Shown: piece by piece, positions 27,165 through 36,737 of the stretch | How positions within the stretch are numbered: the first letter of the stretch is position 1 | Layout of the letters: each line of letters begins with the position of its first letter | NCBI RefSeq assembly: GCF_003667545.1 | Contig: NZ_RCUV01000007.1 | Location: 62,001-126,000, forward strand | DNA length: 64,000 nucleotides | From: Mycetocola manganoxydans | GTDB lineage: Bacteria > Actinomycetota > Actinomycetes > Actinomycetales > Microbacteriaceae | Reading direction: 5' to 3' | Notes under the pieces: model-generated | The model's database searches: none | The model's input: the letters and a program-made list of their open reading frames with translations, nothing else | Told to the model about the DNA's origin: nothing | Position numbers and translations under genes: made by a program

Positions 27165-27228
27165 TGTCTGAGGCCTTCCACTGCCGCCTCGATTCTTGGC
27201 GTGTGAGTCCAACCCGGTAGTTCCCTAC

Positions 27229-27302
27229 CGGGGCGTAGCTCAGCTTGGTAGAGCGCCCGGTTTGGGACCGGGAGGTCGCAGGTTCGAATCCTGTCGCCCC
27301 GA
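27229..27302 (+). tRNA. tRNA-Pro (TGG)
   Basis: Acceptor CGGGGCG pairs with CGCCCCG. The anticodon stem is CCCGG/CCGGG with loop TTTGGGA carrying TGG, and the T arm is GCAGG-TTCGAAT-CCTGT. The discriminator is A and CCA is not encoded. Confidence 0.96.
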
Positions 27303-27358
27303 CAAGTCCGTACTCCTCAGATCGAGGACGAATCCACAACACAGGAGAACACACCAAC

Positions 27359-28714
27359 GTGAAATCCACGGTCGAAAAGCTCAGCCCCACCCGCGTCAAG
27401 CTCGCCATTTCGGTGACGCCTGAGGACCTCAAGCCGAGCATCACCCACGCCTACGGCCACATCGCCGAACAGGTCAACATCCCCGGATTCCGCAAGGGCA
27501 AGGTTCCGCCGGCGATCATCGACCAGCGCATGGGCAAGGGCGCCGTTCTCGAGCACGCCGTCAACGAAGGCCTCGACGGCTTCTACCGCGCCGCTGTCGA
27601 AGAGCACAGCATCCGTACCCTCGGTCGTCCCTCCGCGGACATCGTCGAGTGGCCCAGCGACAAGGACTTCTCCGGAGACCTCGAGCTCGCCATCGAGGTC
27701 GACGTTCGTCCCGAGATCACGCTCCCGTCGTACGACGACATCACCATCGAGGTGGATGCCGCCGAGATCACCGACGAGGACGTCGCCGCAGAGCTCGACA
27801 AGCTCCGCACACGCTTCGGCACGCTCGTCACCGTCGACCGCCCGGCAACAACGGGTGACTTCGTTCAGATCGATCTCGTTGCCGCGATCAACGGCGAAGA
27901 GGTCGACAACGCGACCGGCATCTCGTACGAGGTCGGTTCAGGCGACCTGATCGAGGGCATCGACGAAGCACTCGAGTCGCTCACCGCCGGTGAGGTCACC
28001 ACGTTCAGCGCTCCTCTGCTCGGTGGCGAGCACGAGGGCGAGAACGCCGAGATCACCGTCACCGTCGGTGCCGTCAAGGAACGCGAAATGCCCGCGGCCG
28101 ACGACGACTTCGCACAGATCGCGAGCGAGTTCGACACCATCGCCGAGCTCACCGAGAGCCTCAAGGAGCAGGTCGCGCGCCAGAAGGCCTTCGGTCAGGG
28201 CACCGCTGCTCGGACCAAGCTGCTCGAGAAGCTCGTCGAGCTCGTCGAGATTCCCGTTCCGGAGAAGCTCGTCGAAGACGAGGTTCACCGTCACCTCGAG
28301 GGCGAAGGCCGTCTCGAAGACGACGAGCACCGCGCCGAGGTCACCGTTTCGAGCGAAGCAACGTTCAAGCAGCAGATGCTGCTCGACACGATCGCCGAAG
28401 CCGAGAACGTCCAGGTCAGCCAGGATGAACTCACCCAGTACCTGATCCAGGGTGCGGCTCAGTACAACATGGAGCCGGGCGAGTTCATCAAGGTTCTCGA
28501 CGAGAACGGTCAGATCCCGGCCATGGTCGGAGAGGTTGCCCGCAACAAGGCCCTCGCTGTCGTGCTCGCAAAGACCAAGGTCGTCGACACCGAAGGCAAC
28601 ACCGTCGACCTGACCGGTTTCGTCCCGACGGACGACGAGGACGCTGAAGAGGCTCCCGCCGATGAGGCCGCAGCCGATGAGGCTTCAGCCGACGAAAGCT
28701 CTACCGAGAAGTAA
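27359..28714 (+). CDS. tig: Trigger factor
   Basis: A 451-residue ribosome-bound chaperone with peptidyl-prolyl isomerase activity. The N-terminal ribosome-binding loop GFRKGKVPP is intact. A PPIase domain follows (about 155-245: [34 protein letters not shown]), then the helical chaperone domain. The last 35 residues are very acidic with Asp-Glu-Ala repeats, as in other actinobacterial homologues. Start is GTG 27359 after AGGAG. The gene is 56 bp behind tRNA-Pro, possibly co-transcribed, and leads the tig-clpP-clpX cluster. Confidence 0.96.
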   Translation: MKSTVEKLSPTRVKLAISVTPEDLKPSITHAYGHIAEQVNIPGFRKGKVPPAIIDQRMGKGAVLEHAVNEGLDGFYRAAVEEHSIRTLGRPSADIVEWPSDKDFSGDLELAIEVDVRPEITLPSYDDITIEVDAAEITDEDVAAELDKLRTRFGTLVTVDRPATTGDFVQIDLVAAINGEEVDNATGISYEVGSGDLIEGIDEALESLTAGEVTTFSAPLLGGEHEGENAEITVTVGAVKEREMPAADDDFAQIASEFDTIAELTESLKEQVARQKAFGQGTAARTKLLEKLVELVEIPVPEKLVEDEVHRHLEGEGRLEDDEHRAEVTVSSEATFKQQMLLDTIAEAENVQVSQDELTQYLIQGAAQYNMEPGEFIKVLDENGQIPAMVGEVARNKALAVVLAKTKVVDTEGNTVDLTGFVPTDDEDAEEAPADEAAADEASADESSTEK

Positions 28715-28726
28715 GTTTCTTCTTAT

Positions 28727-28762
28727 CGACGGATGCCCCGGGAACGTTCCCGGGGCATCCGT
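28727..28762 (+). terminator. Terminator of tig, perfect palindrome
   Basis: A perfect 36-bp palindrome with no unpaired centre (arm GACGGATGCCCCGGGAAC), followed by ATTT. It contains the frequent word CGGATGCC. Confidence 0.75.
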
Positions 28763-28869
28763 CATTTAACCGCGGAGCGGCGCGATATCTGCCCACGGCG
28801 AACAGAGCCGTTCAGCCGCGTTGGCTCCGATAGATTCGATTACACGCAACAACTGAAATGGAGCGCGAC

Positions 28870-29457
28870 ATGGCCGAACTGACACTGCCCAACAGTGTTT
28901 TTGACCGACTGCTGAAGGATCGCATCATCTGGCTCGGCGCAGAGGTCCGCGATGAGAACGCGAACGAAATCGCTGCGAAGCTGTTGCTGCTCGCGGCTGA
29001 GGACTCGAAGCGGGACATCTACCTGTACATCAACTCTCCTGGTGGCTCGATCACCGCAGGCATGGCGATCTACGACACGATGCAGTTCGTTCCGAACGAC
29101 ATCGTCACGGTGGGTATCGGCATGGCGGCGTCGATGGGACAGTTGCTCCTGACTGCCGGCACCAAGGGCAAGCGATACATCACCCCGAACGCTCGAGTGC
29201 TGCTGCACCAGCCGCACGGTGGGTTCGGTGGAACGTCGAGCGACATCCAGACCCAGGCGCAGCTCATCCTCGACATGAAGCGTCGTCTGGCCGAGATCAC
29301 CGCTGCCCAGACCGGCAAGTCCGTCGAGCAGATCAACGCCGATGGTGACCGCGACCGCTGGTTCAGCGCGCAGGAAGCCCTCGAGTACGGGTTCGTCGAC
29401 CACATCCGCGAGTCGGCCACTGACGTCGCCGGCGGCGGCGGAACCGAATCAGTCTAA
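28870..29457 (+). CDS. clpP1: ATP-dependent Clp protease proteolytic subunit 1
   Basis: A 195-residue ClpP. The catalytic triad is Ser88 in GMAASMGQ, His113 in LLHQPHG and Asp162 in [18 protein letters not shown] is the substrate-binding strand. ATG 28870 is chosen since GGAG stands 6 nt before it; an ATG at 28858 would include that site in the coding sequence. clpP2 follows after 28 bp. By analogy with other actinobacteria, ClpP1 and ClpP2 should form a mixed tetradecamer served by ClpX. Confidence 0.95.
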   Translation: MAELTLPNSVFDRLLKDRIIWLGAEVRDENANEIAAKLLLLAAEDSKRDIYLYINSPGGSITAGMAIYDTMQFVPNDIVTVGIGMAASMGQLLLTAGTKGKRYITPNARVLLHQPHGGFGGTSSDIQTQAQLILDMKRRLAEITAAQTGKSVEQINADGDRDRWFSAQEALEYGFVDHIRESATDVAGGGGTESV

Positions 29458-29485
29458 GCGTCGAGAAATCAAGAGGATAAAACAT

Positions 29486-30190
29486 ATGGAAACCCCGACT
29501 TTCCGCGCCGCAGGCAACTTCGCCGCTACGGCCGCTGCCATGCCGAACTCGCGCTACATCCTGCCGAGCTTCGAGGAGCGCACCGCATACGGGTACAAGC
29601 GCCAGGACCCGTACGCCAAGCTTTTTGAAGACCGCATCATCTTCCTGGGTGTCCAGGTCGACGACGCGTCGGCCGATGACGTCATGGCTCAGCTTCTCGT
29701 TCTCGAAAGCATGGATCCGGACCGCGACATCGTCATGTACATCAACTCACCCGGTGGGTCCTTCACCGCGATGACGGCGATCTACGACACGATGCAGTAC
29801 ATCCGTCCGCACATCCAGACCGTGGTGCTCGGCCAGGCGGCATCCGCCGCAGCCGTCCTCACGGCCGCCGGTACGCCGGGTAAGCGACTGGCTTTGCCGA
29901 ACGCCCGCATCCTGATCCACCAGCCCGCAGTCGGCGAGGCCGGACAGGGTCAGGCATCCGATATCGAGATCCAGGCGGCTGAGATTCTGCGGATGCGGAT
30001 CTGGCTCGAGGAGACCCTCTCGGCTCACTCCAACCGGAGCGTCGAGCAGGTCCACAAGGACATCGACCGCGACAAGATCCTGTCGGCCGAGCAGGCACTC
30101 GAGTACGGCCTGATCGACCAGGTCCTGACGAGTAGGAAGCACGTTCCGACGACGAACACCACTGCTTCCGGAGCGATCACGTCCGCATAG
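29486..30190 (+). CDS. clpP2: ATP-dependent Clp protease proteolytic subunit 2
   Basis: A 234-residue ClpP paralogue with a longer N-terminal propeptide-like segment (about 1-45) than ClpP1. The triad is Ser120 in GQAASAAA, His145 in LIHQPAVG and Asp194 in DIDRDK. The two paralogues differ in the sequence around the active-site His. AGAGG lies ahead of the ATG. It is co-transcribed with clpP1; a terminator separates the pair from clpX. Confidence 0.95.
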   Translation: METPTFRAAGNFAATAAAMPNSRYILPSFEERTAYGYKRQDPYAKLFEDRIIFLGVQVDDASADDVMAQLLVLESMDPDRDIVMYINSPGGSFTAMTAIYDTMQYIRPHIQTVVLGQAASAAAVLTAAGTPGKRLALPNARILIHQPAVGEAGQGQASDIEIQAAEILRMRIWLEETLSAHSNRSVEQVHKDIDRDKILSAEQALEYGLIDQVLTSRKHVPTTNTTASGAITSA

Positions 30191-30212
30191 CGCGCAAACA
30201 GCAACATGAGAG

Positions 30213-30246
30213 CGGAGCCGGGATGTCCCGGCTCCGTTTTCGTTTT
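30213..30246 (+). terminator. Terminator of the clpP1-clpP2 operon
   Basis: A hairpin with arms CGGAGCCGGGA and TCCCGGCTCCG, followed by TTTTCGTTTT. Confidence 0.88.
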
Positions 30247-30352
30247 CCGCCATCGAGTTTTTCGACACCCGGCACGTCACCTACGGCACGATGTCCGAGG
30301 TTCGGGTTAGGCTCAAAGTAGGCAACTAGCCAGCAAGAGGGAGTGTGGACTG

Positions 30353-31630
30353 ATGGCTCGAATCGGCGAGAGCGCAGACCTGCTCAAGTGCTCCTTCTGC
30401 GGGAAGAGCCAGAAGCAGGTTCAGCAGCTCATTGCGGGGCCCGGGGTGTACATCTGCGACGAGTGCGTCGAGTTGTGCAACGAGATCATCGAGGAGCGCC
30501 TCGCCGAGGCAGGCGAAGCAGCAACACCTGACTTCGAACTGCCGAAACCGAAAGAGATCTTCAACTTCCTCGAGGAGTATGTCATCGGCCAGGAGCCGGC
30601 GAAGAAAGCTCTTTCTGTCGCCGTCTACAACCACTACAAGCGCACGCGCGCCCGCACCTCGCTGACCAGCGCCGACTCCATCGCCGACGACATCGAGATC
30701 GCCAAGAGCAACATCCTGCTCATCGGTCCGACCGGTTGCGGCAAGACCTATCTCGCGCAGACACTCGCCAAACGGCTCAACGTGCCCTTCGCTGTCGCTG
30801 ACGCCACCGCCCTGACCGAGGCCGGCTACGTCGGTGAAGATGTCGAGAACATCCTTCTCAAGCTCATCCAGGCTGCCGACTACGACGTCAAGCGCGCCGA
30901 GACGGGCATCATCTACATCGACGAGGTCGACAAGATCGCCCGCAAGGCCGAGAACCCGTCGATCACTCGCGATGTGTCGGGCGAGGGCGTGCAGCAGGCA
31001 CTGCTGAAGATCCTCGAGGGAACCGTCGCATCCGTTCCCCCGCAGGGTGGGCGCAAGCATCCGCACCAGGAGTTCATCCAGATCGACACGACGAACGTGC
31101 TGTTCATCGTCGCCGGCGCGTTCGCCGGGCTCGAAGAGATCATCTCGTCCCGCGCGGGCAAGAAGGGCATCGGGTTCGGTGCTCCTCTGCACTCGAAGGG
31201 CGACGACATGAACCTCTTCAGCGAGGTTCTTCCTGAAGACCTGCATAAGTTCGGTCTCATTCCTGAGTTCATCGGCCGTCTACCCGTCGTCACGACAGTC
31301 ACCCCTCTCGACCAGCACGCGCTGATGGAGATTCTGACCGTGCCGAAGAACGCGCTCGTGCGTCAGTACCAGCGCATGTTCGAGCTCGACGGGGTCGAGC
31401 TCGAGTTCGAGCAGAGTGCGCTCGAGGCGATCGCGGATCTCGCGGTGCTCCGCAAGACCGGAGCTCGTGGACTCCGCGCGATCCTCGAAGAGGTCCTCGG
31501 CCCGGTCATGTTCGAGGTGCCGTCGACCGAAGAGGTTGCCCGCGTCGTCATCACCCGTGAGTCGGTGCTCGAGAACGCGGCGCCGACGATCGTGCCGCAC
31601 AAGCCGCGCCGCCAGGAGAAGTCAGCGTAG
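30353..31630 (+). CDS. clpX: ATP-dependent Clp protease ATP-binding subunit ClpX
   Basis: A 425-residue AAA+ unfoldase that feeds ClpP. The N-terminal zinc-binding domain has Cys13, Cys16, Cys35 and Cys38. The Walker A motif GPTGCGKT lies at about 125-132, with [10 protein letters not shown] as Walker B, pore loop [31 protein letters not shown] and the ClpP-contact loop containing IGF. The start follows GAGGGAG. It has its own promoter region behind the clpP terminator. The downstream intergenic region carries a degenerate hairpin array. Confidence 0.97.
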   Translation: MARIGESADLLKCSFCGKSQKQVQQLIAGPGVYICDECVELCNEIIEERLAEAGEAATPDFELPKPKEIFNFLEEYVIGQEPAKKALSVAVYNHYKRTRARTSLTSADSIADDIEIAKSNILLIGPTGCGKTYLAQTLAKRLNVPFAVADATALTEAGYVGEDVENILLKLIQAADYDVKRAETGIIYIDEVDKIARKAENPSITRDVSGEGVQQALLKILEGTVASVPPQGGRKHPHQEFIQIDTTNVLFIVAGAFAGLEEIISSRAGKKGIGFGAPLHSKGDDMNLFSEVLPEDLHKFGLIPEFIGRLPVVTTVTPLDQHALMEILTVPKNALVRQYQRMFELDGVELEFEQSALEAIADLAVLRKTGARGLRAILEEVLGPVMFEVPSTEEVARVVITRESVLENAAPTIVPHKPRRQEKSA

Positions 31631-31682
31631 AGCTCCGCTCGCCCGGGTCGCTTCGGTCGCTCCATCTGACCGACGGTTTGCT

Positions 31683-31701
31683 GCCCGCGTGTGCTGCGGG
31701 C
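31683..31701 (+). terminator. Possible clpX terminator hairpin
   Basis: GCCCGC and GCGGGC pair around a 7-nt loop, about 50 bp after the clpX stop; no T-run follows. Confidence 0.35.
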
Positions 31702-31719
31702 GCGGCATCCGCGTGCTCC

Positions 31720-31834
31720 AGTTGCCTCATAAGGCTGTTTCGGCGGATCGAGTTGCCTCAAAGTGCTGTTCGCTGAATCGAGTTGCCTCAAAAGGTCGTT
31801 CGTGGTGAGTGGGAACGACCTCTTGGGGCAACTC
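31720..31834. repeat. Degenerate tandem 30-bp repeats ending in a long hairpin
   Basis: Three head-to-tail units begin with AGTTGCCTCA (31720, 31751, 31781), about 30 bp apart, the first two ending in GGATCG or GAATCG. The third unit is the left arm of a hairpin whose right arm ends GGCAACTC (31780-31834): about 22 pairs including G-T wobbles around a GTGGTGAGTG loop. It lies between the convergent clpX and M3 peptidase genes and can act as a shared terminator. The preceding units look like leftover copies of the left arm. Confidence 0.8.
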
Positions 31835-31840
31835 GACGCC

Positions 31841-33886
31841 CTACGCCAGGCCGCGCCGCTCGAGCAGCGGTTCGATGCGGGCATCGCGCCCACGGAAGTC
31901 GCGGTACGCCTCGAGCGGATCCTTGCTTCCCCCGACGCCGAGCAGCAGGGCGCGGAACCGGTCCCCGTTCTCGCGGGTGAGTCCGCCGTTCTCGGTGAAC
32001 CAGTCGACGGCATCCGCATCGAGTACCTCGCTCCAGATGTAGGAGTAGTAACCCGCGTCATACCCACCCGAGAACGTGTGCGCGAAGTAGGTACTCGAGT
32101 ACCGCGTCGGCACCGCGGGGTTGTCGAGTCCCGCCGCAGCAAGCGCTGAGCGCTCGAACGCCTCAACGTCAGAGATCTCATCGTCCGCGGTGATCCGGTG
32201 CCAGGCCTGGTCGAGCATCGCCGCGGCGAGGTACTCGCTCGTCAGGAAGCCCTCGTTGAACGACGCCGAGCGGTGGAGATTGTCGACGAGAGCCTGTGGC
32301 ATCCGCTCGCCGGTCTCGTAGTGCACCGCGTAGTTCGCGAGCACCTCGGAATCGAGCATCCACATCTCGTTGACCTGACTGGGGAACTCGACGAAGTCAC
32401 GGAACACATTGGTTCCGGCGAATCGCGGATACGTGACCCGGGCGAAAAGTCCGTGCAGCGCGTGACCGAACTCGTGGAAGAACGTCGTGACTTCGTCGAA
32501 ACTCAGCAGGGTCGGCTGTCCAGACGCCGGCTTCGGCACATTGAGGTTGTTCACGACGACAACCGGCTGGTCGAGGAGGCTGTTCTGGGACACGAGCGGA
32601 TTCATCCATGCGCCACCCCGCTTCGAATCCCGGGTATACAGGTCGAGGAGATATAGGCCGACCGGCGTGCCATCGGCTTCGGTCACTTCGAACACACGCA
32701 CGTCGGGGTGGTAGGCGACGAGGTCGGCGCGCTCGGTGAATTGCACGCCGTAGAGACGTTCCGCCGCGTAGAAGATCCCGTCGACGAGCACCCGTTCCGC
32801 CTCGAAGTACGGGCGCATCGCGGCAGTGTCGACGTCGAACCTGGCGGTACGCACCTGTTCGGTAAGGAACGCCCAGTCCCAGCTCTCCACGGTTAACGGT
32901 TCCGCTGACGCGTCGGCGAGAGCCTGCAGGTCCGCCTGCTCGATGCGAGCGTTGCGAGCAGCGGCCGGCGCGAGCGAATCCATCATCTCGGCGACCTTCG
33001 CGGGTGTGCGCGCCGTCTGGTCTGCGGTCACGAATGCGGCGTGCGACTCGAAGCCGAGCAGACGGGCCCGCTCGGCGCGCAGTCGCGTGATGTCAAGCAC
33101 AAGCTCGCGATTGTCGAACGTACCGCCACGGATGCCACGGGCCTGCGACGCGCGCATCACCCGTTCACGAACGTCGCGGCGGGTCAGGCTGGCCAGGGCG
33201 GGGTTCCCGGTCGGCAGCACAAGGCTCAGCAAATACGTGTCGTCGAGGCCGCGCTCCCGCGCCGCTTCGGCGGCCGCGGAGGTCTCGCCTGCGCTGAGCC
33301 CGTCGAGGTCCTCGACGTCTTCCAGAAGGACGGCGAGCTCGTTGGTGTCGGCGAGCAGGTTCTTCTCGAACCGCGTGGTCAGGGTGGACAGGGTGCTGTT
33401 GAACTCGCGCAACCTGTCCTTGTCTGCGTCACTCAAGCCGGCGCCCGCGAGAGTGAACTCGGTGTAGTACCGTTCGAGCAGGTACCGCGATTCGGCGTCG
33501 AGCCCAAGGTGGTCGCGTTGCTCGTGAACGAACCGGATCCGCGCGTACAGATCAGGGTCGAGTCGGATCGCATCCGTGTGCGCAGACAACAGCGGTGCGA
33601 TGCGCTCCTCGAGTTCAGTCGTCGTCGGATTGGAATCCGCCGACGTCTTGTTGAAGAAAACGGATGCCACCCGCTCGAGCATCTGCCCCGACCGCTCCAG
33701 TGCCACCAGCGTGTTCTCGAAGGTCGGCGCCTCGGCCAGCCGTGCGATGGCATCCACTTCGGCGAGCTGCTCAGCCATTCCCTGCTCGAAGGCAGGGAGG
33801 AAATGGTCGTCGCGGATGTCGGCGAAGGGCGGAAGCTGGTAGGGAAGTGTGCTCGGCTCGAGGAACGGATTCGGCGTGTTGGGCAT
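31841..33886 (-). CDS. M3 family metallopeptidase (oligopeptidase A / dipeptidyl carboxypeptidase type)
   Basis: A 681-residue cytosolic zinc oligopeptidase of normal M3 length. The active site HEFGHALH places His471, Glu472 and His475, with a downstream Glu in FVEFPSQVNE. The C-terminal FSGGYDAGYYSYIWSEVLDADAVDWF is a family signature. It degrades short peptides such as those released by ClpXP; OpdA versus Dcp specificity cannot be told. TAGGGT lies 6 nt before the ATG. The divergent methyltransferase gene has the same box and spacing. Confidence 0.94.
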   Translation of the reverse strand: MPNTPNPFLEPSTLPYQLPPFADIRDDHFLPAFEQGMAEQLAEVDAIARLAEAPTFENTLVALERSGQMLERVASVFFNKTSADSNPTTTELEERIAPLLSAHTDAIRLDPDLYARIRFVHEQRDHLGLDAESRYLLERYYTEFTLAGAGLSDADKDRLREFNSTLSTLTTRFEKNLLADTNELAVLLEDVEDLDGLSAGETSAAAEAARERGLDDTYLLSLVLPTGNPALASLTRRDVRERVMRASQARGIRGGTFDNRELVLDITRLRAERARLLGFESHAAFVTADQTARTPAKVAEMMDSLAPAAARNARIEQADLQALADASAEPLTVESWDWAFLTEQVRTARFDVDTAAMRPYFEAERVLVDGIFYAAERLYGVQFTERADLVAYHPDVRVFEVTEADGTPVGLYLLDLYTRDSKRGGAWMNPLVSQNSLLDQPVVVVNNLNVPKPASGQPTLLSFDEVTTFFHEFGHALHGLFARVTYPRFAGTNVFRDFVEFPSQVNEMWMLDSEVLANYAVHYETGERMPQALVDNLHRSASFNEGFLTSEYLAAAMLDQAWHRITADDEISDVEAFERSALAAAGLDNPAVPTRYSSTYFAHTFSGGYDAGYYSYIWSEVLDADAVDWFTENGGLTRENGDRFRALLLGVGGSKDPLEAYRDFRGRDARIEPLLERRGLA

Positions 33887-33892
33887 GCCTCC

Positions 33893-33898
33893 ACCCTA
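33893..33898 (-). promoter_or_regulatory. -10 box of the M3 peptidase gene, leaderless
   Basis: TAGGGT on the minus strand, 6 nt before the ATG at 33886; the spacer GGAGGC also contains a ribosome-site-like GGAGG. Confidence 0.5.
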
Positions 33899-33936
33899 GG
33901 GCGGTCATGTGGGCTCGGAGGGCTCCCACACACGCA

Positions 33937-33942
33937 TAGGGT
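33937..33942 (+). promoter_or_regulatory. -10 box of the methyltransferase gene, leaderless
   Basis: TAGGGT lies 6 nt before the ATG at 33949. Its spacer GGGAGT resembles the spacer of the divergent M3 gene. Confidence 0.5.
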
Positions 33943-33948
33943 GGGAGT

Positions 33949-34755
33949 ATGGCAACTTCCGAGCGCTACACGCTGGGTCACCACGAAAGCGTTCTTCGCA
34001 CGCACAGCTGGCGCACCGTCGACAATTCCGCAGCATATCTGGCACCCTATCTGACACGTGGTGCCCGGGTTCTCGACGTGGGTTGCGGACCAGGAACCAT
34101 CACGATCGACATCGCCCAGCGCGTGTTCCCCGGTGCGGTGTTTGGGATGGATGCATCACCCGAGGTGTGCTTGCAGGCGTCGACCCTCGCGCGCGACAGC
34201 GACGTGCTCAACGTCGACTTTGCCGCGGGCGACGCGTACGCCCTCGACTACCCGGACGACACGTTCGACGTCGTGCACGCACACCAGCTGTTGCAGCACG
34301 TCGGTGACCCGGTCGCGGTCCTGCGGGAGATGCGGCGCGTGGTCAAGCCGGGCGGCATCGTCGCCGCCCGCGATGTCGTCTACGGAGCGGCATCCTGGTA
34401 TCCCCTTCTTCCCGGCCTCGACACCTGGATGCGCGTGTACCAGTCGGTCGCCCGCTCGAACCAGGGGGAGCCCAACGCCGGGCGGTCGCTCAAAGCCTGG
34501 GCGATGGATGCCGGGTTCACCGATGTCGAAAGCACTGCCTCGATCTGGTGCTTCTCGACCACGGACGACAGGGACTGGTGGGGGAGCGCGTGGGCTGTCC
34601 GGGCTGTCGAGTCGAGTTTCGCGCCGCAGTCGATCGAAAGCGGGTCAGCGACCCAGGCCGAACTCGAGGAGATCTCCGCGGCGTGGACGGAATGGGTGGC
34701 CGACGAGCGCGCATGGTACGCCATGCCCCATGGTGAAATCCTCGCGCGCAAGTAG
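33949..34755 (+). CDS. Class I SAM-dependent methyltransferase
   Basis: A 268-residue Rossmann methyltransferase of the methyltransf_11 type. Motif I is VLDVGCGPGT (42-50), FGMDASPE follows the second strand, YALDYPDDTFDVVHAHQLLQH carries motifs II-III, and EMRRVVKPGGIVAARD is the usual post-motif. The C-terminal third contains several Trp residues and a substrate cap. The substrate is not evident. The MFS exporter gene lies 55 bp downstream on the same strand; a functional link is possible but not shown. Confidence 0.9.
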   Translation: MATSERYTLGHHESVLRTHSWRTVDNSAAYLAPYLTRGARVLDVGCGPGTITIDIAQRVFPGAVFGMDASPEVCLQASTLARDSDVLNVDFAAGDAYALDYPDDTFDVVHAHQLLQHVGDPVAVLREMRRVVKPGGIVAARDVVYGAASWYPLLPGLDTWMRVYQSVARSNQGEPNAGRSLKAWAMDAGFTDVESTASIWCFSTTDDRDWWGSAWAVRAVESSFAPQSIESGSATQAELEEISAAWTEWVADERAWYAMPHGEILARK

Positions 34756-34810
34756 CCGCTGACCGAGGACTACAGTTGCTCTGTCCCGCCAACGGCCAGA
34801 GGAGTTTCCC

Positions 34811-36448
34811 ATGAGTTCTAGCCCCCACAGCACGGTCTCCTCGGATCGATACGTGAAGTACCGCTGGTGGGGACTTCTGGCGATCAGCCTCGGTGTGGCG
34901 ATCATCATCATGGATGCCACGATCGTGTCGGTCGCCGTGCCCTCGATCGTGGAAGACCTCGGGATCTCGAGTACCGAGATCCAGTGGGTGCAGGAGATCT
35001 ATACCCTGCTGTTCGCCGCTCTGCTTCTGACGTGGGGTCGAATCGCTGACCGCGTCGGCCGGCGCAGGATCATGGCGATCGGAATCATCATTTTCGTCGC
35101 GGCGAGCGTGCTCTGCGCTGTCGCAGACAATGGAGCCGTCCTCATCGCCGGACGAGCGCTGCAGGGCCTCGGAGGGTCCATGATCCTCCCGACAACGCTC
35201 GCGCTTCTCAATGCGAACTTCTCCGGCCGTGAACGCGGCATCGCATTCGCCGTCTGGGGTTCCACGATCGGCGGGATGGCCGCCGTCGGACCCCTTCTCG
35301 GCGGCTGGCTGACCGAGAACGCGAGCTGGCGCTGGGCCTTCGGAATAAACATTCCCGTCGGCGCTCTCGTGCTCCTGGGCCTGTTGCTCTTCGTCGCCGA
35401 ATCCTCCGAAAAGGTCAGTGGCGCGCTGCAGCGCCTCGACGTCGTAGGCGCTCTCCTCTCCATCCTCGGGTTCGGCGCCCTTGTCTTCGGGTTGATCGAA
35501 GGGCGTAACTACGGCTGGTGGACAGCCACAGCGGATGCCCCGTTCAGCGTCGGCGGAATCTCTCCCGTTCCGTTCGCCTTCGCGGTCGCGATTCTGGTGC
35601 TCACCGCCTTCGTGCTGTGGGAACGATCCCGAACGGCAGCGGGCAAGGGCGTCGTTCTCGACCTCTCGCTGTTCCGGATCCCCTCGTTCGCCAACGGCAA
35701 TGTCACAGCGCTCATCGTGAGCTTTGGCGAGTTCGGGCTCATCCTCTCGCTCCCGCTCTGGTTCCAGAACGTCCTCGGCTACACAGCGTTCGAAGCCGGT
35801 CTCGCGCTCGTTCCGCTCGCGGCCGGGTCCTTCCTGGCCAGCGGCGCTGTCGCGGGGCTCTCGCGCCGGCTCTCGCCGATCGTCGTCGTCCGGATCGGCC
35901 TCGGCCTCGAGATCCTCGCGATCGCCACGCTTGCCCTTCTCATCCGGCCGGACAGCACCGGCTGGCTCACCTCACCGATCCTGCTCGTCTACGGAATGGG
36001 TGTCGGACTCGCCACCGCGCAACTAACGTCGGTCGTTCTTGCGGACGTCCCCCTCGATCGCAGCGGGCAGGGGTCCGCGACACAGAGCACGGCCAGGCAG
36101 ACGGGTTCGGCGCTGGGTATCGCCGTTCTCGGAACGGCATTCTTCACCACGCTTCAGCTCGGGACAGAATCGCGACTCTCCGACGCACTCGCGGCGTCGC
36201 CGTCGCTCCAGCCGCTCGTCGACTCGGTCACTGCGACGTCGGGTGGCAACATCGCGTCCCTCGCGGCGGATCCGCAGACCGCTTTCATCGCGGATGCCGC
36301 GCGCGCGGCGATGACGGATGGTGCGTCCCTCGCCGGTTGGATCGCGGCAGGGGCTCTCGTGATCGGGCTCCTGACGAGCCTGCGGATTCGAACGTCGGTG
36401 GCGGCGCAAGACTCTGTGTCAGAGGAGCGCACAACCGCGGGCGAGTGA
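34811..36448 (+). CDS. MFS drug/efflux transporter, DHA2 (14-TM) type
   Basis: A 545-residue multi-pass transporter. The first helix pair contains the MDATIVSVAVPSIVEDLG element typical of the EmrB/QacA subfamily. WGRIADRVGRRRIM is motif A between TM2 and TM3, and LQGLGGSMILPTTLALL belongs to TM4. Fourteen hydrophobic segments are expected from the length. The C-terminus is short and acidic. It likely exports toxic organic compounds by proton antiport; the substrate is unknown. AGAGGAG precedes the ATG. No regulator gene adjoins it. Confidence 0.92.
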   Translation: MSSSPHSTVSSDRYVKYRWWGLLAISLGVAIIIMDATIVSVAVPSIVEDLGISSTEIQWVQEIYTLLFAALLLTWGRIADRVGRRRIMAIGIIIFVAASVLCAVADNGAVLIAGRALQGLGGSMILPTTLALLNANFSGRERGIAFAVWGSTIGGMAAVGPLLGGWLTENASWRWAFGINIPVGALVLLGLLLFVAESSEKVSGALQRLDVVGALLSILGFGALVFGLIEGRNYGWWTATADAPFSVGGISPVPFAFAVAILVLTAFVLWERSRTAAGKGVVLDLSLFRIPSFANGNVTALIVSFGEFGLILSLPLWFQNVLGYTAFEAGLALVPLAAGSFLASGAVAGLSRRLSPIVVVRIGLGLEILAIATLALLIRPDSTGWLTSPILLVYGMGVGLATAQLTSVVLADVPLDRSGQGSATQSTARQTGSALGIAVLGTAFFTTLQLGTESRLSDALAASPSLQPLVDSVTATSGGNIASLAADPQTAFIADAARAAMTDGASLAGWIAAGALVIGLLTSLRIRTSVAAQDSVSEERTTAGE

Positions 36449-36466
36449 TCTCTCGAGCGCCCGGAA

Positions 36467-36727
36467 CTACTCTTCGTCGTCCTCTTCGAGAGCGTCGACC
36501 TGCCGGATGGTTGCGGTGTCTTCCGCGGCGTTGTACGTGATGACCGTGCCGTCATCGAGCTCGATGACGGGACGCCGTTCGAGCCACGTCAGCGTCCAGC
36601 GCCAGGAACGTGCGTCGACGTCTTCAGCTCGGAGCTCGTCCTCGACCGTTCGCACGGCAGCGACGACGACCTCGGGAAGTCCGGCCGGGGGTATGTCGCC
36701 GACGGTCCAGCGGGTTCCGAGTTGCAT
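36467..36727 (-). CDS. Conserved hypothetical protein, 86 aa
   Basis: A small acidic protein, unrecognised. It has an N-terminal Trp-Thr-Val-Gly-Asp segment, a helix (PEVVVAAVRTVEDELRA), the Trp-rich RSWRWTLTWLERRP, and a beta hairpin with VIELDDGTVITY, ending in an acidic tail (Glu-Glu-Asp-Asp-Glu-Glu). GGAGG precedes the start. It is the last gene of the valS-GNAT-small protein group on this strand, 10 bp after the GNAT gene. No function can be proposed from the sequence. Confidence 0.7.
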   Translation of the reverse strand: MQLGTRWTVGDIPPAGLPEVVVAAVRTVEDELRAEDVDARSWRWTLTWLERRPVIELDDGTVITYNAAEDTATIRQVDALEEDDEE

Positions 36728-36737
36728 GATGCCTCCG

